Below, piece by piece: positions 8,345 through 17,676 of a DNA stretch of 64,000 bases. Every line of letters starts with the position of its first letter. The first letter of the stretch is position 1. Source of the DNA: Stutzerimonas stutzeri (lineage in GTDB: Bacteria; Pseudomonadota; Gammaproteobacteria; Pseudomonadales; Pseudomonadaceae); NCBI RefSeq assembly GCF_018138085.1, contig NZ_CP073105.1, positions 4,526,001-4,590,000 of the forward strand, given 5' to 3'. The position numbers were made by a program, and so were the translations under genes. The notes below the pieces were generated by a model, which did not search any database, had not been told where the DNA came from, and was given only the letters and a program-made list of their open reading frames with translations.

Positions 8345-10192
8345 TCAGAACAGGCTGAGCTGATCACCTGCTGGCACGCTGATGGATGCCGGTGTGCCAG
8401 GCGCCGTGGTCGCGCGCTTCTCATCGCCCAAGCTTAGTCGCTCGGCAAGGCCGGCGGCACGCTCGGCACGGGTGCTTACGGCCTCGGCCAACCGCGCCGG
8501 CAATGCCCAGATTTCCACCTTGCGCTTGGCCCGGGTGATCCCCGTGTAGAACAGCGAGCGTGTCAGCAGCGGGCTGGGTTGTTCCGGTAGCGCCAGCAAC
8601 ACCTCGGCGAATTCCGACCCCTGGCTCTTGTGCACGGTCATGGCGAAGGCGCTGTCGTGGCTGGGCAACCGCGCCGGGGCGAAGCCGCGGTAACCCTCGT
8701 CGCCCTCGAAGAACACCCGCAGGCCCTGCGCGGTTTTCAGGCACAGGCCGATGTCGCCGTTGAACAGGCCCAGCGCGTAGTCGTTCTGCCTGACCATCAC
8801 CGCTCGCCCTGGATACCAGCGTTCCCGTGCCGGCACGCCAAGGCGCCGTTTGAAGCGCGCTTCCAGCGCCTCGTTGATGCCGGTCACACCAAACGCGCCT
8901 TCGCGCTGGGCGGTCAGTGCACGAAAGCCGTTGAAGGCGTCGAAAGCGGCCGCCGGTTCACCCTGCCGTGCGGCCTGCAGATAGGGCGCGTAGCCCTTTT
9001 CCAGTCGTTCGATCAGCGCCGCGGAGCTGGGCGTTGCATTCCAGGCAAGATCGGCGCGGTTCTCCTGCAGCAGCGCGACCGTGCCCTTGGCGTCGCCGCC
9101 GTTGATGCGCCGCGCCAACTCGCCGATACCGCTTTCGCCGGCGAAGCGGTGGCTGTGAGTGAGCAGCACCACCGCATCGCCAAGCCGCGAGTTCGGCATT
9201 TCGGCGGGCACGGGCTGACCGGTGATGCGCTCCAGATCGGCCGCCGCCTCGGCATCGAAACCGCGCCCTTCGCAGAGTTCGGCGAACACCGCGCCGGCTT
9301 CCACGGCGGCCAGCTGGTCCTTGTCGCCCAGCAGGATCAGGCGCGCCTTGGATGGCAGCGCGGCGACCAGCTTGGCCATCAACGCCAGATCGACCATCGA
9401 GGCTTCGTCCACCACCAGCACGTCCAGCGCCAGCGGGTTGGCCGCGTCGTGCCGCACGCGCGGGCTGTCGCCGCGACTGCCGAGCAGGCGATGCAGCGTG
9501 CGCGCCTCGTCCGGCAGGGCTTGCTTGATCGCTTCGCTGACCGGCAGCTCGGCCTTGGCGTTACGGATCGCTTCGGCCATGCGCGCCGCGGCCTTGCCGG
9601 TAGGTGCGGCAAGGCCGATGGCCAGGCGCTCGCCGCCGGGCTGCTCGAGCAATGCCGCCAGCAGGCGCACCACGGTAGTGGTCTTGCCGGTGCCGGGGCC
9701 GCCGGAGATCACGGCAAGGCGTCGGCGAACAGCCTGCGCGGCGGCCAGGCGCTGCCAGTCCGGGCTCTGTTGATTGAAGGCGAACAAGCGTGCCAGGCTG
9801 TCGCTCAGCTGAACTTCATCGACCTCAGGCGCATCCGCCGCCCGAGCCAATAGCTGCTCGGCCAGTTGCTGTTCATAGGCCTGATAACGGGCCATATAGA
9901 GTCGATTGCCGACCAGGGTGAGCGGCGCATAGTCACCTGGCGCACCGATAAGCGAGGAGGCCCCCAGCTGCGCTCGCCAGGTAGAAAGCGGCGGCAGGCT
10001 CACATCCTGTTCCGGCCATGGGCGTTTGCCCGCCAACCGTTCAAGCGGCAGGCAGACATCGCCATTGGCCAGCGCCTCGCAGCACAGCGCAGCGGCAAGC
10101 AGCACCGGTTCGGACGCCTCCGGTTCGAGGCGCTGCAGGCTGGCGACGAAGGCGCGTTCCAGTGGGCCGAGCGGCACATCGGTGAAGGTCAT
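8345..10192 (-). CDS. recD: RecD, exodeoxyribonuclease V alpha subunit
   Basis: 5'-3' helicase subunit of the RecBCD double-strand-break repair nuclease. The 615 residues match the E. coli protein (608). Walker A GGPGTGKT lies at about 164-171, the Walker B motif VLVVDEASMVD near 265, and the superfamily-1 motif TVHKSQGSEF near 540. An AGGAG ribosome site lies 6 bases before the ATG. It is last in the recC-recB-recD order, but 403 bases of REP sequence separate it from recB. It may therefore be transcribed or stabilised separately. Confidence 0.96.
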   Translation of the reverse strand: MTFTDVPLGPLERAFVASLQRLEPEASEPVLLAAALCCEALANGDVCLPLERLAGKRPWPEQDVSLPPLSTWRAQLGASSLIGAPGDYAPLTLVGNRLYMARYQAYEQQLAEQLLARAADAPEVDEVQLSDSLARLFAFNQQSPDWQRLAAAQAVRRRLAVISGGPGTGKTTTVVRLLAALLEQPGGERLAIGLAAPTGKAAARMAEAIRNAKAELPVSEAIKQALPDEARTLHRLLGSRGDSPRVRHDAANPLALDVLVVDEASMVDLALMAKLVAALPSKARLILLGDKDQLAAVEAGAVFAELCEGRGFDAEAAADLERITGQPVPAEMPNSRLGDAVVLLTHSHRFAGESGIGELARRINGGDAKGTVALLQENRADLAWNATPSSAALIERLEKGYAPYLQAARQGEPAAAFDAFNGFRALTAQREGAFGVTGINEALEARFKRRLGVPARERWYPGRAVMVRQNDYALGLFNGDIGLCLKTAQGLRVFFEGDEGYRGFAPARLPSHDSAFAMTVHKSQGSEFAEVLLALPEQPSPLLTRSLFYTGITRAKRKVEIWALPARLAEAVSTRAERAAGLAERLSLGDEKRATTAPGTPASISVPAGDQLSLF

Positions 10193-10233
10193 CGGGTGCT
10201 CCTGATAAATGCTGCGGCTGTCCGCAAGTCCGA

Positions 10234-10586
10234 TTCGCGGTCAAGACCGCTCCCACGAAAGCATGGCCGCGAAACCACCGCACCCACCCCGTGGGAGCGG
10301 TCTTGTCCGCGAAAAAACACCATCACCGCCCACCCCAACCAATCAGCCCAGTCGCGCACAGCCAGCCCACCACACGCACCCTGTGGGAGCAGTCTCGCCC
10401 GCGAAAAAGCGCCACCACCGCGTTCCAAACCATCAGCCCAATCGCCCATAGCCAACCAACCACATGCTCCTTGTGGGAGCGGTCTCGACCGCGAAAAAGC
10501 GCCACCACCGCGCTCCCAACCAATCAACCCAGTCGCCCACAGCCAGCCCACCACACGCACCCCGTGGGAGCGGTCTTGACCGCGAA
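10234..10586 (+). repeat. REP cluster between recB and recD (one inverted, four direct copies)
   Basis: Five copies of the 23-base REP core GTGGGAGCGG...CCGCGAA occupy this gap: one inverted at 10234-10256, then direct copies at 10291-10313, 10383-10405, 10473-10495 and 10564-10586. The last four are spaced 92, 90 and 91 bases apart. The bases between them are also similar (CCACCACCGCGTTCC..., CAATC/CATCAGCCCA, CACACGCACC), so this is a tandem array of about 91-bp units. Each core is itself an imperfect hairpin. Short open frames here are REP artefacts. The 403-base gap holds no other gene. Confidence 0.9.
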
Positions 10587-10595
10587 TAAGCGACA

Positions 10596-13500
10596 TCACC
10601 GCCCCACCTCGAACAACCGATCCAGTGCATCGAGCAACGCATCGTCCGGCCGTGCGAAATACACGCCGGCTTCGGGCATGCCGCGCAGGAACAGGTAGAA
10701 GGCACCGCCCAGCTGCGCGTCGCGGAAATCCGCCAGGCGCTGGCGCAGGAAGCGCCGCAGTGCGACCAGATAAATCAGGTATTGCAGGTAGTAATGCTCA
10801 CCGGCGAGCGCCTGCAGCAGCCGCCCGCCGCCGTAGTAACTGGCGTCCGGGCCGAGCCAGTTGGACTTGTAGTCGGCGATGTACCAGCGGCCGTCGTGCT
10901 CGAAGGTCAGGTCGATAAAACCCTTGAGAAAGCCCTTGAGGCTGTCGAACTCCAACCGCGCCGCCGCCTCGCGCAGAGGCTCGGAGAGGCCGTTGGCCGG
11001 ATCGGTCAATAGGTTGCGCAGCCGCGCCACGTCCAGGTCCTGCACCGGAAAGGTAAAGCCCAGCTCGGGCAACCGCCTGGCCGATTGCAGCGCGGCGAGG
11101 GTCAGTCCGGCGCCGTCCAGATCGGTTTCGAGCACCTTTTTCAAATGGCTCGTGGCGATCTCCCTCCACTCCAGCGGCAGGCCGTAGGCCTGCAATGCGG
11201 GCTCGACCAGCGCCTCTAGTTCGCCCTTGCCGCGCGCCCAGTCTTCGAGGATGGCGTGCAGGCAGGTACCCGCCCGCGCACCACGGGGAAAGGCAAAGAA
11301 ACCGCTGCCCGGCTCGCCGGCATCGGGGATGGCCAGGGCGTCGCGGTCCGGTGCCTCCATATGCATGCCGGCCGCCAGACCCGAGAAGCTGCCGATGCGC
11401 CAGGCGCTATAGAGATTGCGGTTGAGCTGCGACAGCCGCTCGGGCGGCGCCGCCCGTCCCGGTCCCTGGGCGCTGGCCTCGCGCGATTCCAGCGGCAGGC
11501 AGGCCATATGGCCGCCGCCCCCCTGCACCAGCCGTTCGATGGCCAGGCGCAGGCTGCCGCCGTTGAGGTCGGCCAGATGACTACCCAACTCGCTCAACGG
11601 TTGCTCACCCGGCAGTTCGCGACCGTGCAGCAGCCAGGCCAGTGCGCTGGTGTGCAAACCTTCCTCAGCCAGGCTGCCGTCCTTCTTCGGCTTGCACAGA
11701 TTCACAGGCCCCCAGTGCAACCAGAGCCGATCGCGGGCGCGGGTCAGGGCGACATAGGCCAGGCGCAGCTGCTCGGCGAAGACCTCTTCCCGGGCACGTT
11801 CGAGATTGTCTTCCAGAGCGTCGCTGCCCAGGTCCAGCAGCGGCTGGCCGCTCGCATCGTGGCAACGGGCACTGTCGCGGTTCTTGCCGAGCAGCTTGCC
11901 GTCCCATAGGAACGGGCAGAACACCAACGGGTATTCCAGGCCCTTGCTGGTGTGGATGGTGACGATCTGCACCCGCTCGGCATCGCTTTCCAGGCGCAGC
12001 AGGGCCTCCTCGCCGGCGCCTTCGCTGCCGCGCTGGGCATTGAACCAGGCAAGCAGCGGCTCCAGCCCCGGCCGTAGCAGGCTCTCAGCCTGCAACAATT
12101 CGCCCAGATGCAGCAGATTGGTAAGCCGCCGCTCACCATCCACCCGCGCCAGCAGCCGCTCAGCCACCGCCTGCTCGTCGAGCCAGGCGCGAAACACGCG
12201 CATGAAACCCTGCTGCTGCCAGAGCTGGTGATAGCGTTCAGCGGCTTCGCGTTCGGCGTCCCACTGTTGCTGATCGTCCTGGCAGCGAGCGAGATCGGCA
12301 GCGCTGCGGCCCAGCAGGCGTGTGGCCAACGCATAGCGCAGCAATCCTTCGCGACCGGGTTCTGCATAGGCGGCGAGCACTGCGGCCAGTTCGCTGGCTT
12401 CTTCGCTGCGCCAGACGCTGTCGCGGCCCCGACGCACGCTGGGCACGCCGCGCGCGGCCAGCTCTTCGGCAATCATCCCGGCCTGCCGATGACTGGCCAC
12501 CAGTACGGCGATATCGCCGCCCTTGAGCGGGACGAACTGGCCATCCTCGTCGAAGCCTGATTGACCTTCGGCGGCGCCCGCCAGTTGCAGGGCAATACGC
12601 CGCGCGGTGTCGCTCGCGGCCAACTGTGCGGCCTCGCCCTTGCCCAGCGGATCGTCACCGAGCCAGACCAGCGACAGCGGCGCCGCCTCGCCCTCATCCA
12701 CCAAGCGCAGTTGCGCGCGCGATTTTTGTGCGGCGCCCACCGGCGGGTACCGCAGATCGCCCTGCGCGAACGGCTGCGGATGGTCGAACAGCTGGTTCAG
12801 TGCGGCGATCAGCTCGGGCGTGGAGCGGTAGTTGGTCGGCAGGTTGAAGGGCTCGCGATCGGCCTGCAGCTTGGCCGTCATATAGGTCGCCAGGTCCGCG
12901 CCGCGGAAGGCATAGATCGCCTGCTTGGGGTCACCGACGAAGCACAGCGACGCCTCGCTGGCCTTGGCATAGATGCGGTTGAAGATGGCGTACTGGATCG
13001 GATCGGTGTCCTGGAATTCGTCGATCAGCGCCAGCGGATAGGTGGCGCGCAGCGAGGCCGCGAGGTCTTCACCGACCGGGCCCTGCAGCGCCTGATCGAG
13101 GCGATTGAGCAGATCGTCGAAGGCCAGCAGCCGCTGCGCCGCCTTGCGCTCGGGCAGCTCACGGTTGAGCCGCTCCAGCAGCGCAACCTGCAAGGCGATC
13201 AGCCGTTGCTTGCCGGCCGGCAGCGCCTCGGCGACCTGATCGGCCAGTTCGTCCAGCGCATGGGCCAGCTCGCAGACGGGCGCGTCATGGCCCTTCTTGC
13301 AGGCCTTGCTCAAGGCCCGCACGCCGAACTTGGCCGCGCCCTCGGGCAGGTCGAACATCACCGCCGGGTCGGCAAAATAGGCATCCAGCTCCGCCTGCCA
13401 GGGCGCGAACTTGATGGACTTGTGCGTGCTCTGGCTGAGCCCGCCGTGGGCCAGCAATTCGCCGACCCAGGCGGTGCCCGCGCTTTTCCATAAATCAGCG

Positions 13501-14144
13501 GCACGTTGCCAGGCGGCTTCAACCGGACGCAAATCGGCGGCGACCGGCGCCCCCTGTGGCTCGACCCGCAGGTAGGGCTTGCCCAGGTGGCTACGCAGGC
13601 GCTGGCGCAACCACACGGGCGTGATGCGGCTCTTGGCGAGGAAGCGCGCCCAGGCCGGATCGGCGTCGGCCAGTTCGCTGCGCCAGGCATCGGCCAGCAG
13701 CGCATCGATGATCTCGCGGTCGTCGGCGGTCAGCTCGCTGTCGAAATCGCCACCGGCCTCGAAGGCCGCGTCCTGCAGAGCGCGCTGGCAGAAGCCGTGG
13801 ATGGTGAAGATCGCCGCCTCGTCGAAGCCATGCACGGCCAGCAGCAGGCGTCGGCGCGAGGCTTCGTCCGGGTAGCGCGCATGCAGGCGATTGAGGAAGT
13901 CATCATCGCTCGGCGTACCGTCATAGACCGCCAGCAGATCGGCCAAACGCGCACGAATGCGTTCGCGCAGCTCGGCTGTCGCGGCGGTGGTATAGGTGAC
14001 CACGAGGATCTGTCCCACCGACAGCCGCCGTTCCAGCAGCAGACGCGCGTAGAGCGCGGTGAGCGTCCAGGTCTTGCCGGTGCCGGCGCTGGCCTCGATC
14101 AGCGAGCGACCATCGAAGGGCGAGTCGAGCAGGTCGAGTTTCAT
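10596..14144 (-). CDS. recB: RecB, exodeoxyribonuclease V beta subunit
   Basis: 3'-5' helicase and nuclease subunit of RecBCD. It is 1182 residues (E. coli 1180). Walker A EASAGTGKT lies at 17-25, the UvrD-type motif LIDEFQDTDPIQY near 375, the motif TIHTSKGLEYPLVF near 730, and a C-terminal RecB nuclease domain carries DLTFEHDG...IADYKSN (the Asp and Asp-x-Lys catalytic residues). Its ATG overlaps the recC TGA as ATGA, so the two are translationally coupled. Confidence 0.97.
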   Translation of the reverse strand: MKLDLLDSPFDGRSLIEASAGTGKTWTLTALYARLLLERRLSVGQILVVTYTTAATAELRERIRARLADLLAVYDGTPSDDDFLNRLHARYPDEASRRRLLLAVHGFDEAAIFTIHGFCQRALQDAAFEAGGDFDSELTADDREIIDALLADAWRSELADADPAWARFLAKSRITPVWLRQRLRSHLGKPYLRVEPQGAPVAADLRPVEAAWQRAADLWKSAGTAWVGELLAHGGLSQSTHKSIKFAPWQAELDAYFADPAVMFDLPEGAAKFGVRALSKACKKGHDAPVCELAHALDELADQVAEALPAGKQRLIALQVALLERLNRELPERKAAQRLLAFDDLLNRLDQALQGPVGEDLAASLRATYPLALIDEFQDTDPIQYAIFNRIYAKASEASLCFVGDPKQAIYAFRGADLATYMTAKLQADREPFNLPTNYRSTPELIAALNQLFDHPQPFAQGDLRYPPVGAAQKSRAQLRLVDEGEAAPLSLVWLGDDPLGKGEAAQLAASDTARRIALQLAGAAEGQSGFDEDGQFVPLKGGDIAVLVASHRQAGMIAEELAARGVPSVRRGRDSVWRSEEASELAAVLAAYAEPGREGLLRYALATRLLGRSAADLARCQDDQQQWDAEREAAERYHQLWQQQGFMRVFRAWLDEQAVAERLLARVDGERRLTNLLHLGELLQAESLLRPGLEPLLAWFNAQRGSEGAGEEALLRLESDAERVQIVTIHTSKGLEYPLVFCPFLWDGKLLGKNRDSARCHDASGQPLLDLGSDALEDNLERAREEVFAEQLRLAYVALTRARDRLWLHWGPVNLCKPKKDGSLAEEGLHTSALAWLLHGRELPGEQPLSELGSHLADLNGGSLRLAIERLVQGGGGHMACLPLESREASAQGPGRAAPPERLSQLNRNLYSAWRIGSFSGLAAGMHMEAPDRDALAIPDAGEPGSGFFAFPRGARAGTCLHAILEDWARGKGELEALVEPALQAYGLPLEWREIATSHLKKVLETDLDGAGLTLAALQSARRLPELGFTFPVQDLDVARLRNLLTDPANGLSEPLREAAARLEFDSLKGFLKGFIDLTFEHDGRWYIADYKSNWLGPDASYYGGGRLLQALAGEHYYLQYLIYLVALRRFLRQRLADFRDAQLGGAFYLFLRGMPEAGVYFARPDDALLDALDRLFEVGR

Positions 14145-17100
14145 GCTTCCTCCTCTTCCTCAGCCAACGCGTCCAGCGCCGGGCCGATCAATTCCTGAGC
14201 CAGCGTTTCAAAGCGCTCGTCCAGCGGATCGCGATCACGGAAGGCCAATGCATTCCAGGGGTCCACAGATTCGGCGGCGATGGGGCTGAATTCGGCGCCG
14301 AGCCAGGCTTCGCGGGCGCGCTTGCGGGCGCAGTCGAGCGGCTCACTGCCACGGCTCGGCTTGCGATAGCCGCGGGCAAAGGCATGACTGCTGCGCGGTA
14401 ACAGCGGCAGCGGCTCGCGGATGGCGCAGCGATAGGCCGCGAGCCAGGGTTCGAGCAGCTCGGCGGCATTGGCCAGCGGCCCGAGTTGCCAGTCGCCGGC
14501 CGGCGACAGCATCAGGCTGTGGCGCTCGATACCGGGCGTCGCGGACAGGTTGAGCAGCAGGTGACGCAGCCAGAACGGCGGCAGGTCCCATTCGCCGAGC
14601 TTGCCGAGCTTCCAACTGAACAGCCCGGCCGGGGTCACGCCGTCGAGCCAACCATGAATGCGCACGCCCGCCAAGGTGATGTCCACTGGCAGCGGCTCAG
14701 GCACCGCCTCGGGGCGCAGTTCAAACAGCCGCGGCGCGAACGCCCGCACCGGCCCGCGCAGCTTTCCCCACAGCGCCTGACCCAATTCGCCCGTCGGCAA
14801 CCAGCCGGCGGCACAGGCCATTCGGCGTTCATTTTCATCGCTCCAGCCGTGCTCCATGGCTTGCAGCGACAGACGTCGCAGGCCATTCCAGGCGGGCATT
14901 TCCAGATCGAACGGCTCGTCGCTGGCGAGCGATTCCTGATCGTCGGCCAGGCGCAGACCGAGGCGCTGCTCGAGCAGGAAGCGCGGCGGATGGCGGAAGC
15001 ATTGCAAAAGCTGTGAGGGTTCGATGGTCAGCCAGGCTTCGTCAGGCTCGGCGAGCAGGCTGGCGAATGGCTGCGGCTGGGTCAGCGGCGGTTCGGCCAG
15101 GCGCTGGGCGGCGCGGAACCAGGGCAGCGAGAACCCGGCGCAGGGCGCGTCGCCGAAGTTGCGCGGCGAGAACGGCTGTAACGGATGCGCGACGAGAATC
15201 TTCTCGCTGGCCTTGGGCTGTTTCGGCTGCGAGGCATCGGTGCTGGCAGGATCGCGGGCAAGCCCGCTCCCGCAGACGGCAGTCAGGTCGACGGCTTCCA
15301 GCACTTCGCTGAGCAGCACCGATGGCGGCAGCACGGCGTTGTCGCGCGGGTCGCGGCCGACGTAGGACAGGTACAGCGCCTCGCGCGCCGAGAGCAGGGT
15401 TTCCAGCAGCAGATAACGGTCGTCCAGACGCCGCGCCCGGTCACCACGGCGTGGATGCCGGCCGATCAGGTCGAAGCCCGACGGCGGCGTACGCCGTGGG
15501 AAGGCGCCATCGTCCAGGCCGAGCAGGCAGACCACGCGAAACGGCAAGCTGCGCATCGGCACCATGGTGCAGAAGGTCACCGCGCCAGTGAGAAAGCCCG
15601 AGGCGCCACCGCCCTGTTGCAGCGCGGCGCTGAGCTGCTGATGCACCAGCTCCAGCTCGATGGGCCGCGTCAGGTCAGCGGCCTGGGCCTGGTCACGCAA
15701 TGCCGCGCAGGCCTGGGATAACAGCAGCAGCGTGTCGCCCGCTTCACGCTCGTCGAACAGGGTGTCGATCAGCACTTGCAGATCGTCCGCCCATTCAGCC
15801 AGCGGACGCGGCCGGGCCAGCTGGTCGGCCAGAACGCCGAGACGTTCGACGAACCCCACCAACCGACCGAGCAACTGCCCACGGGCGCCTTCCAGCGCAT
15901 CCAGCGGCCAGTGTTCGCCGAGCAACGGTGCATTGTCCCCGGCCAGTTGCGGCGGTGCGGCGAAGCCCAGGAGCAACCGGTCCAGCCCCTGGCGCCAGGT
16001 AAAGGCCGATTCGTCCGGCAGACCGAGACGGGCACGCTGGCTGCCGTCGCGGCCCCAGCGCACACCGGCTTCGCGCAGCCAGTCGCGTAATAGCGGCAGG
16101 TCTTCGCTTTCGATACCGGCGCGACGGGCGATGGCCGGCTGCTCCAGCCAGGCGAGGATTTCTTCGGCGGCGAAGCGGCTCTGGGCCAGCAGTAGCAGCT
16201 CAAGGAAGGCCTCGATCAGCGGCACTTCGGCGCGCAGGCTGCGGTCGGCCAGGCTGTAGGGAATCCGCGGACGGCCCTCGCGCGGGGCGAACACGGCTTC
16301 GATGAAGGGCGCGTAGCGTTCGATGTCGGGGGTCAGCACCACGACCTGATCGGGCGTCAGCGCCGGGTTGGCAGCGAAGCGCGCCAGCAACTGGTCATGG
16401 AGGATCTCCACCTCGCGCAGCGGCGAGTGGGCGATATGCACTTCCAGCGAGCGGTCTTTCTCGGTCAGCGTGATGCGCTCATCGGGCTGCCGGGTACGCA
16501 GGCGCAGGATGTCGTTCTGCAACGCGTGCAGCAGGCTGTCGTCGCGCAGGTCTTCGTCCTCGGAATACAGGCCGAATTCCTGGCTGCCTTCGCTGGCGGT
16601 GAGGCTGAACAGCGAATCGAAAAAGTCGCGCCCCTGCTTGCCGAGACTGGCCAACAGCGGATGGCCGACGTCCAGATACCAATCGTCAGCGCCGCTCTCG
16701 GGCTGCCGCGCCAACTCACGGATATCACGTATCTCGCCCCAGGCCTCGCGGCTCGGGTTGAGCGCGCAGACAACCACGTCGATATGTCGTGCCAGGCCGT
16801 CGAGCACGCGCAAGTGGTGCGGCGGCAGGCTGCTGATGCCGAACACCAGCAAGCGTTCGGGCAAGCCCGGCAAGGGTTCGTCGCTATAGAGGCGTTGCAG
16901 CAGGTCGCCGAGCAGCCGCGCGCGATGCGGATGGCCGTCCTTGGTCAGCTCACGCCAGAGCAGCGCCTGCCAGGCTTCGTCCGGGCCGAGATCGAGGGTT
17001 TCGCCGCGCTCCCAGGCGGCCAGCCAGTCGTCGCGATAGAGCAGGTACTGATCGAAGACGTCGGCGATCTTGGCCGCCAGCGACAGCCGCCGGCGCTCAT

Positions 17101-17452
17101 CGCCGTTATCGAGGTATTGCGCCAGGCGCGGCGCCATCTCGAGGTTGGCCGGCTCGCATAACCAGCCGTAGACCCGCCAGGTCAATGTGGTGGGCGAGAA
17201 CGCCGACTGCTCCGGCAAGCTGCCCAGCACGGTGCGGCTCAGGTCCCAGACGAATTTCGCCGGCAGCTGCATGTCCAGCTGCATGGCGATGCCCTGCTTG
17301 CGCGCCAGCTCCAGCGTCAGCCAGCGCCCCATGCCCTGGCTCGGCACCACCACCCGCGCCGGGGCGAAGGGGTCGGCGAGCGGCTGGGCGAGCAGGCGCG
17401 TGGCCAGTTCACCGAGGGTTTCCAGGTCGGGGGCGTGGTAGAGATTGAGCAT
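14141..17452 (-). CDS. recC: RecC, exodeoxyribonuclease V gamma subunit
   Basis: Chi-recognising scaffold subunit of RecBCD. I start at ATG 17452 (MLNLYHAPDLETLGELATRL), giving 1103 residues (E. coli 1122); the longer open frame adds a basic non-conserved leader. The family motif VVVPSQGMGRWLTLELARKQ lies near 32-51 and PLQPFSPRNF near 760. About residues 725-745 contain VCGSGLARDPAST, which is the translation of an in-frame REP sequence inserted between a conserved helix (LLSEVLEAVD) and the VAHPLQPFSP motif. The reading frame stays open, so function is probably kept. Confidence 0.95.
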   Translation of the reverse strand: MLNLYHAPDLETLGELATRLLAQPLADPFAPARVVVPSQGMGRWLTLELARKQGIAMQLDMQLPAKFVWDLSRTVLGSLPEQSAFSPTTLTWRVYGWLCEPANLEMAPRLAQYLDNGDERRRLSLAAKIADVFDQYLLYRDDWLAAWERGETLDLGPDEAWQALLWRELTKDGHPHRARLLGDLLQRLYSDEPLPGLPERLLVFGISSLPPHHLRVLDGLARHIDVVVCALNPSREAWGEIRDIRELARQPESGADDWYLDVGHPLLASLGKQGRDFFDSLFSLTASEGSQEFGLYSEDEDLRDDSLLHALQNDILRLRTRQPDERITLTEKDRSLEVHIAHSPLREVEILHDQLLARFAANPALTPDQVVVLTPDIERYAPFIEAVFAPREGRPRIPYSLADRSLRAEVPLIEAFLELLLLAQSRFAAEEILAWLEQPAIARRAGIESEDLPLLRDWLREAGVRWGRDGSQRARLGLPDESAFTWRQGLDRLLLGFAAPPQLAGDNAPLLGEHWPLDALEGARGQLLGRLVGFVERLGVLADQLARPRPLAEWADDLQVLIDTLFDEREAGDTLLLLSQACAALRDQAQAADLTRPIELELVHQQLSAALQQGGGASGFLTGAVTFCTMVPMRSLPFRVVCLLGLDDGAFPRRTPPSGFDLIGRHPRRGDRARRLDDRYLLLETLLSAREALYLSYVGRDPRDNAVLPPSVLLSEVLEAVDLTAVCGSGLARDPASTDASQPKQPKASEKILVAHPLQPFSPRNFGDAPCAGFSLPWFRAAQRLAEPPLTQPQPFASLLAEPDEAWLTIEPSQLLQCFRHPPRFLLEQRLGLRLADDQESLASDEPFDLEMPAWNGLRRLSLQAMEHGWSDENERRMACAAGWLPTGELGQALWGKLRGPVRAFAPRLFELRPEAVPEPLPVDITLAGVRIHGWLDGVTPAGLFSWKLGKLGEWDLPPFWLRHLLLNLSATPGIERHSLMLSPAGDWQLGPLANAAELLEPWLAAYRCAIREPLPLLPRSSHAFARGYRKPSRGSEPLDCARKRAREAWLGAEFSPIAAESVDPWNALAFRDRDPLDERFETLAQELIGPALDALAEEEEEA
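15251..15273 (-). repeat. REP core inside the recC coding region
   Basis: On the minus strand this reads GCGGGAGCGG-GCTTGCCCGCGAT. It matches the intergenic REP core except for a compensated change in the hairpin arms, and it is read in frame as CGSGLARD within RecC. Presence is seen directly; insertion of a REP into an existing gene is inferred from the low-complexity flanking residues. Confidence 0.8.
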
Positions 17453-17574
17453 GGCGGCAACTTCGGCTGGATCAGCGGCAGAGGGTAGCAAGTTCCGGCG
17501 AGCTCGCGGGGCGTGCCGCCGATCGCCGGTGCGGCGTTTTTTCCTACTCCTTTCGCAGGAACCCAACGGTCCTT

Positions 17575-17588
17575 GTGATCAATATCAA
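17575..17588 (+). promoter_or_regulatory. ANR/FNR-type box upstream of the double-Cache gene
   Basis: GTGATCAATATCAA matches the ANR/DNR consensus TTGAT-N4-ATCAA at 9 of 10 conserved bases. It lies 89 bases before the Cache gene start and 123 bases before the divergent recC start. A class-II position would put a -10 near TAGGAT (17604). Oxygen-responsive control is inferred. Confidence 0.55.
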
Positions 17589-17676
17589 TCCCCCTACGCG
17601 CCATAGGATATTCCATAGCAGGCAGACCCCAAGTATCTCTGCAGCCTTTCGCCTGCCTCAGGCCAGGAGCAAATCA

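Noticed and set aside
10291..10586. Possible CRISPR array
   Set aside because: Unit spacing is about 91 bp with similar linkers, the repeat is an imperfect REP hairpin also found at 53424 and inside recC, and no cas gene is present.
10209..10698. Several short open frames in the recB-recD gap
   Set aside because: They translate REP units repeatedly (for example GSGLVREK-type peptides) and have no ribosome sites.
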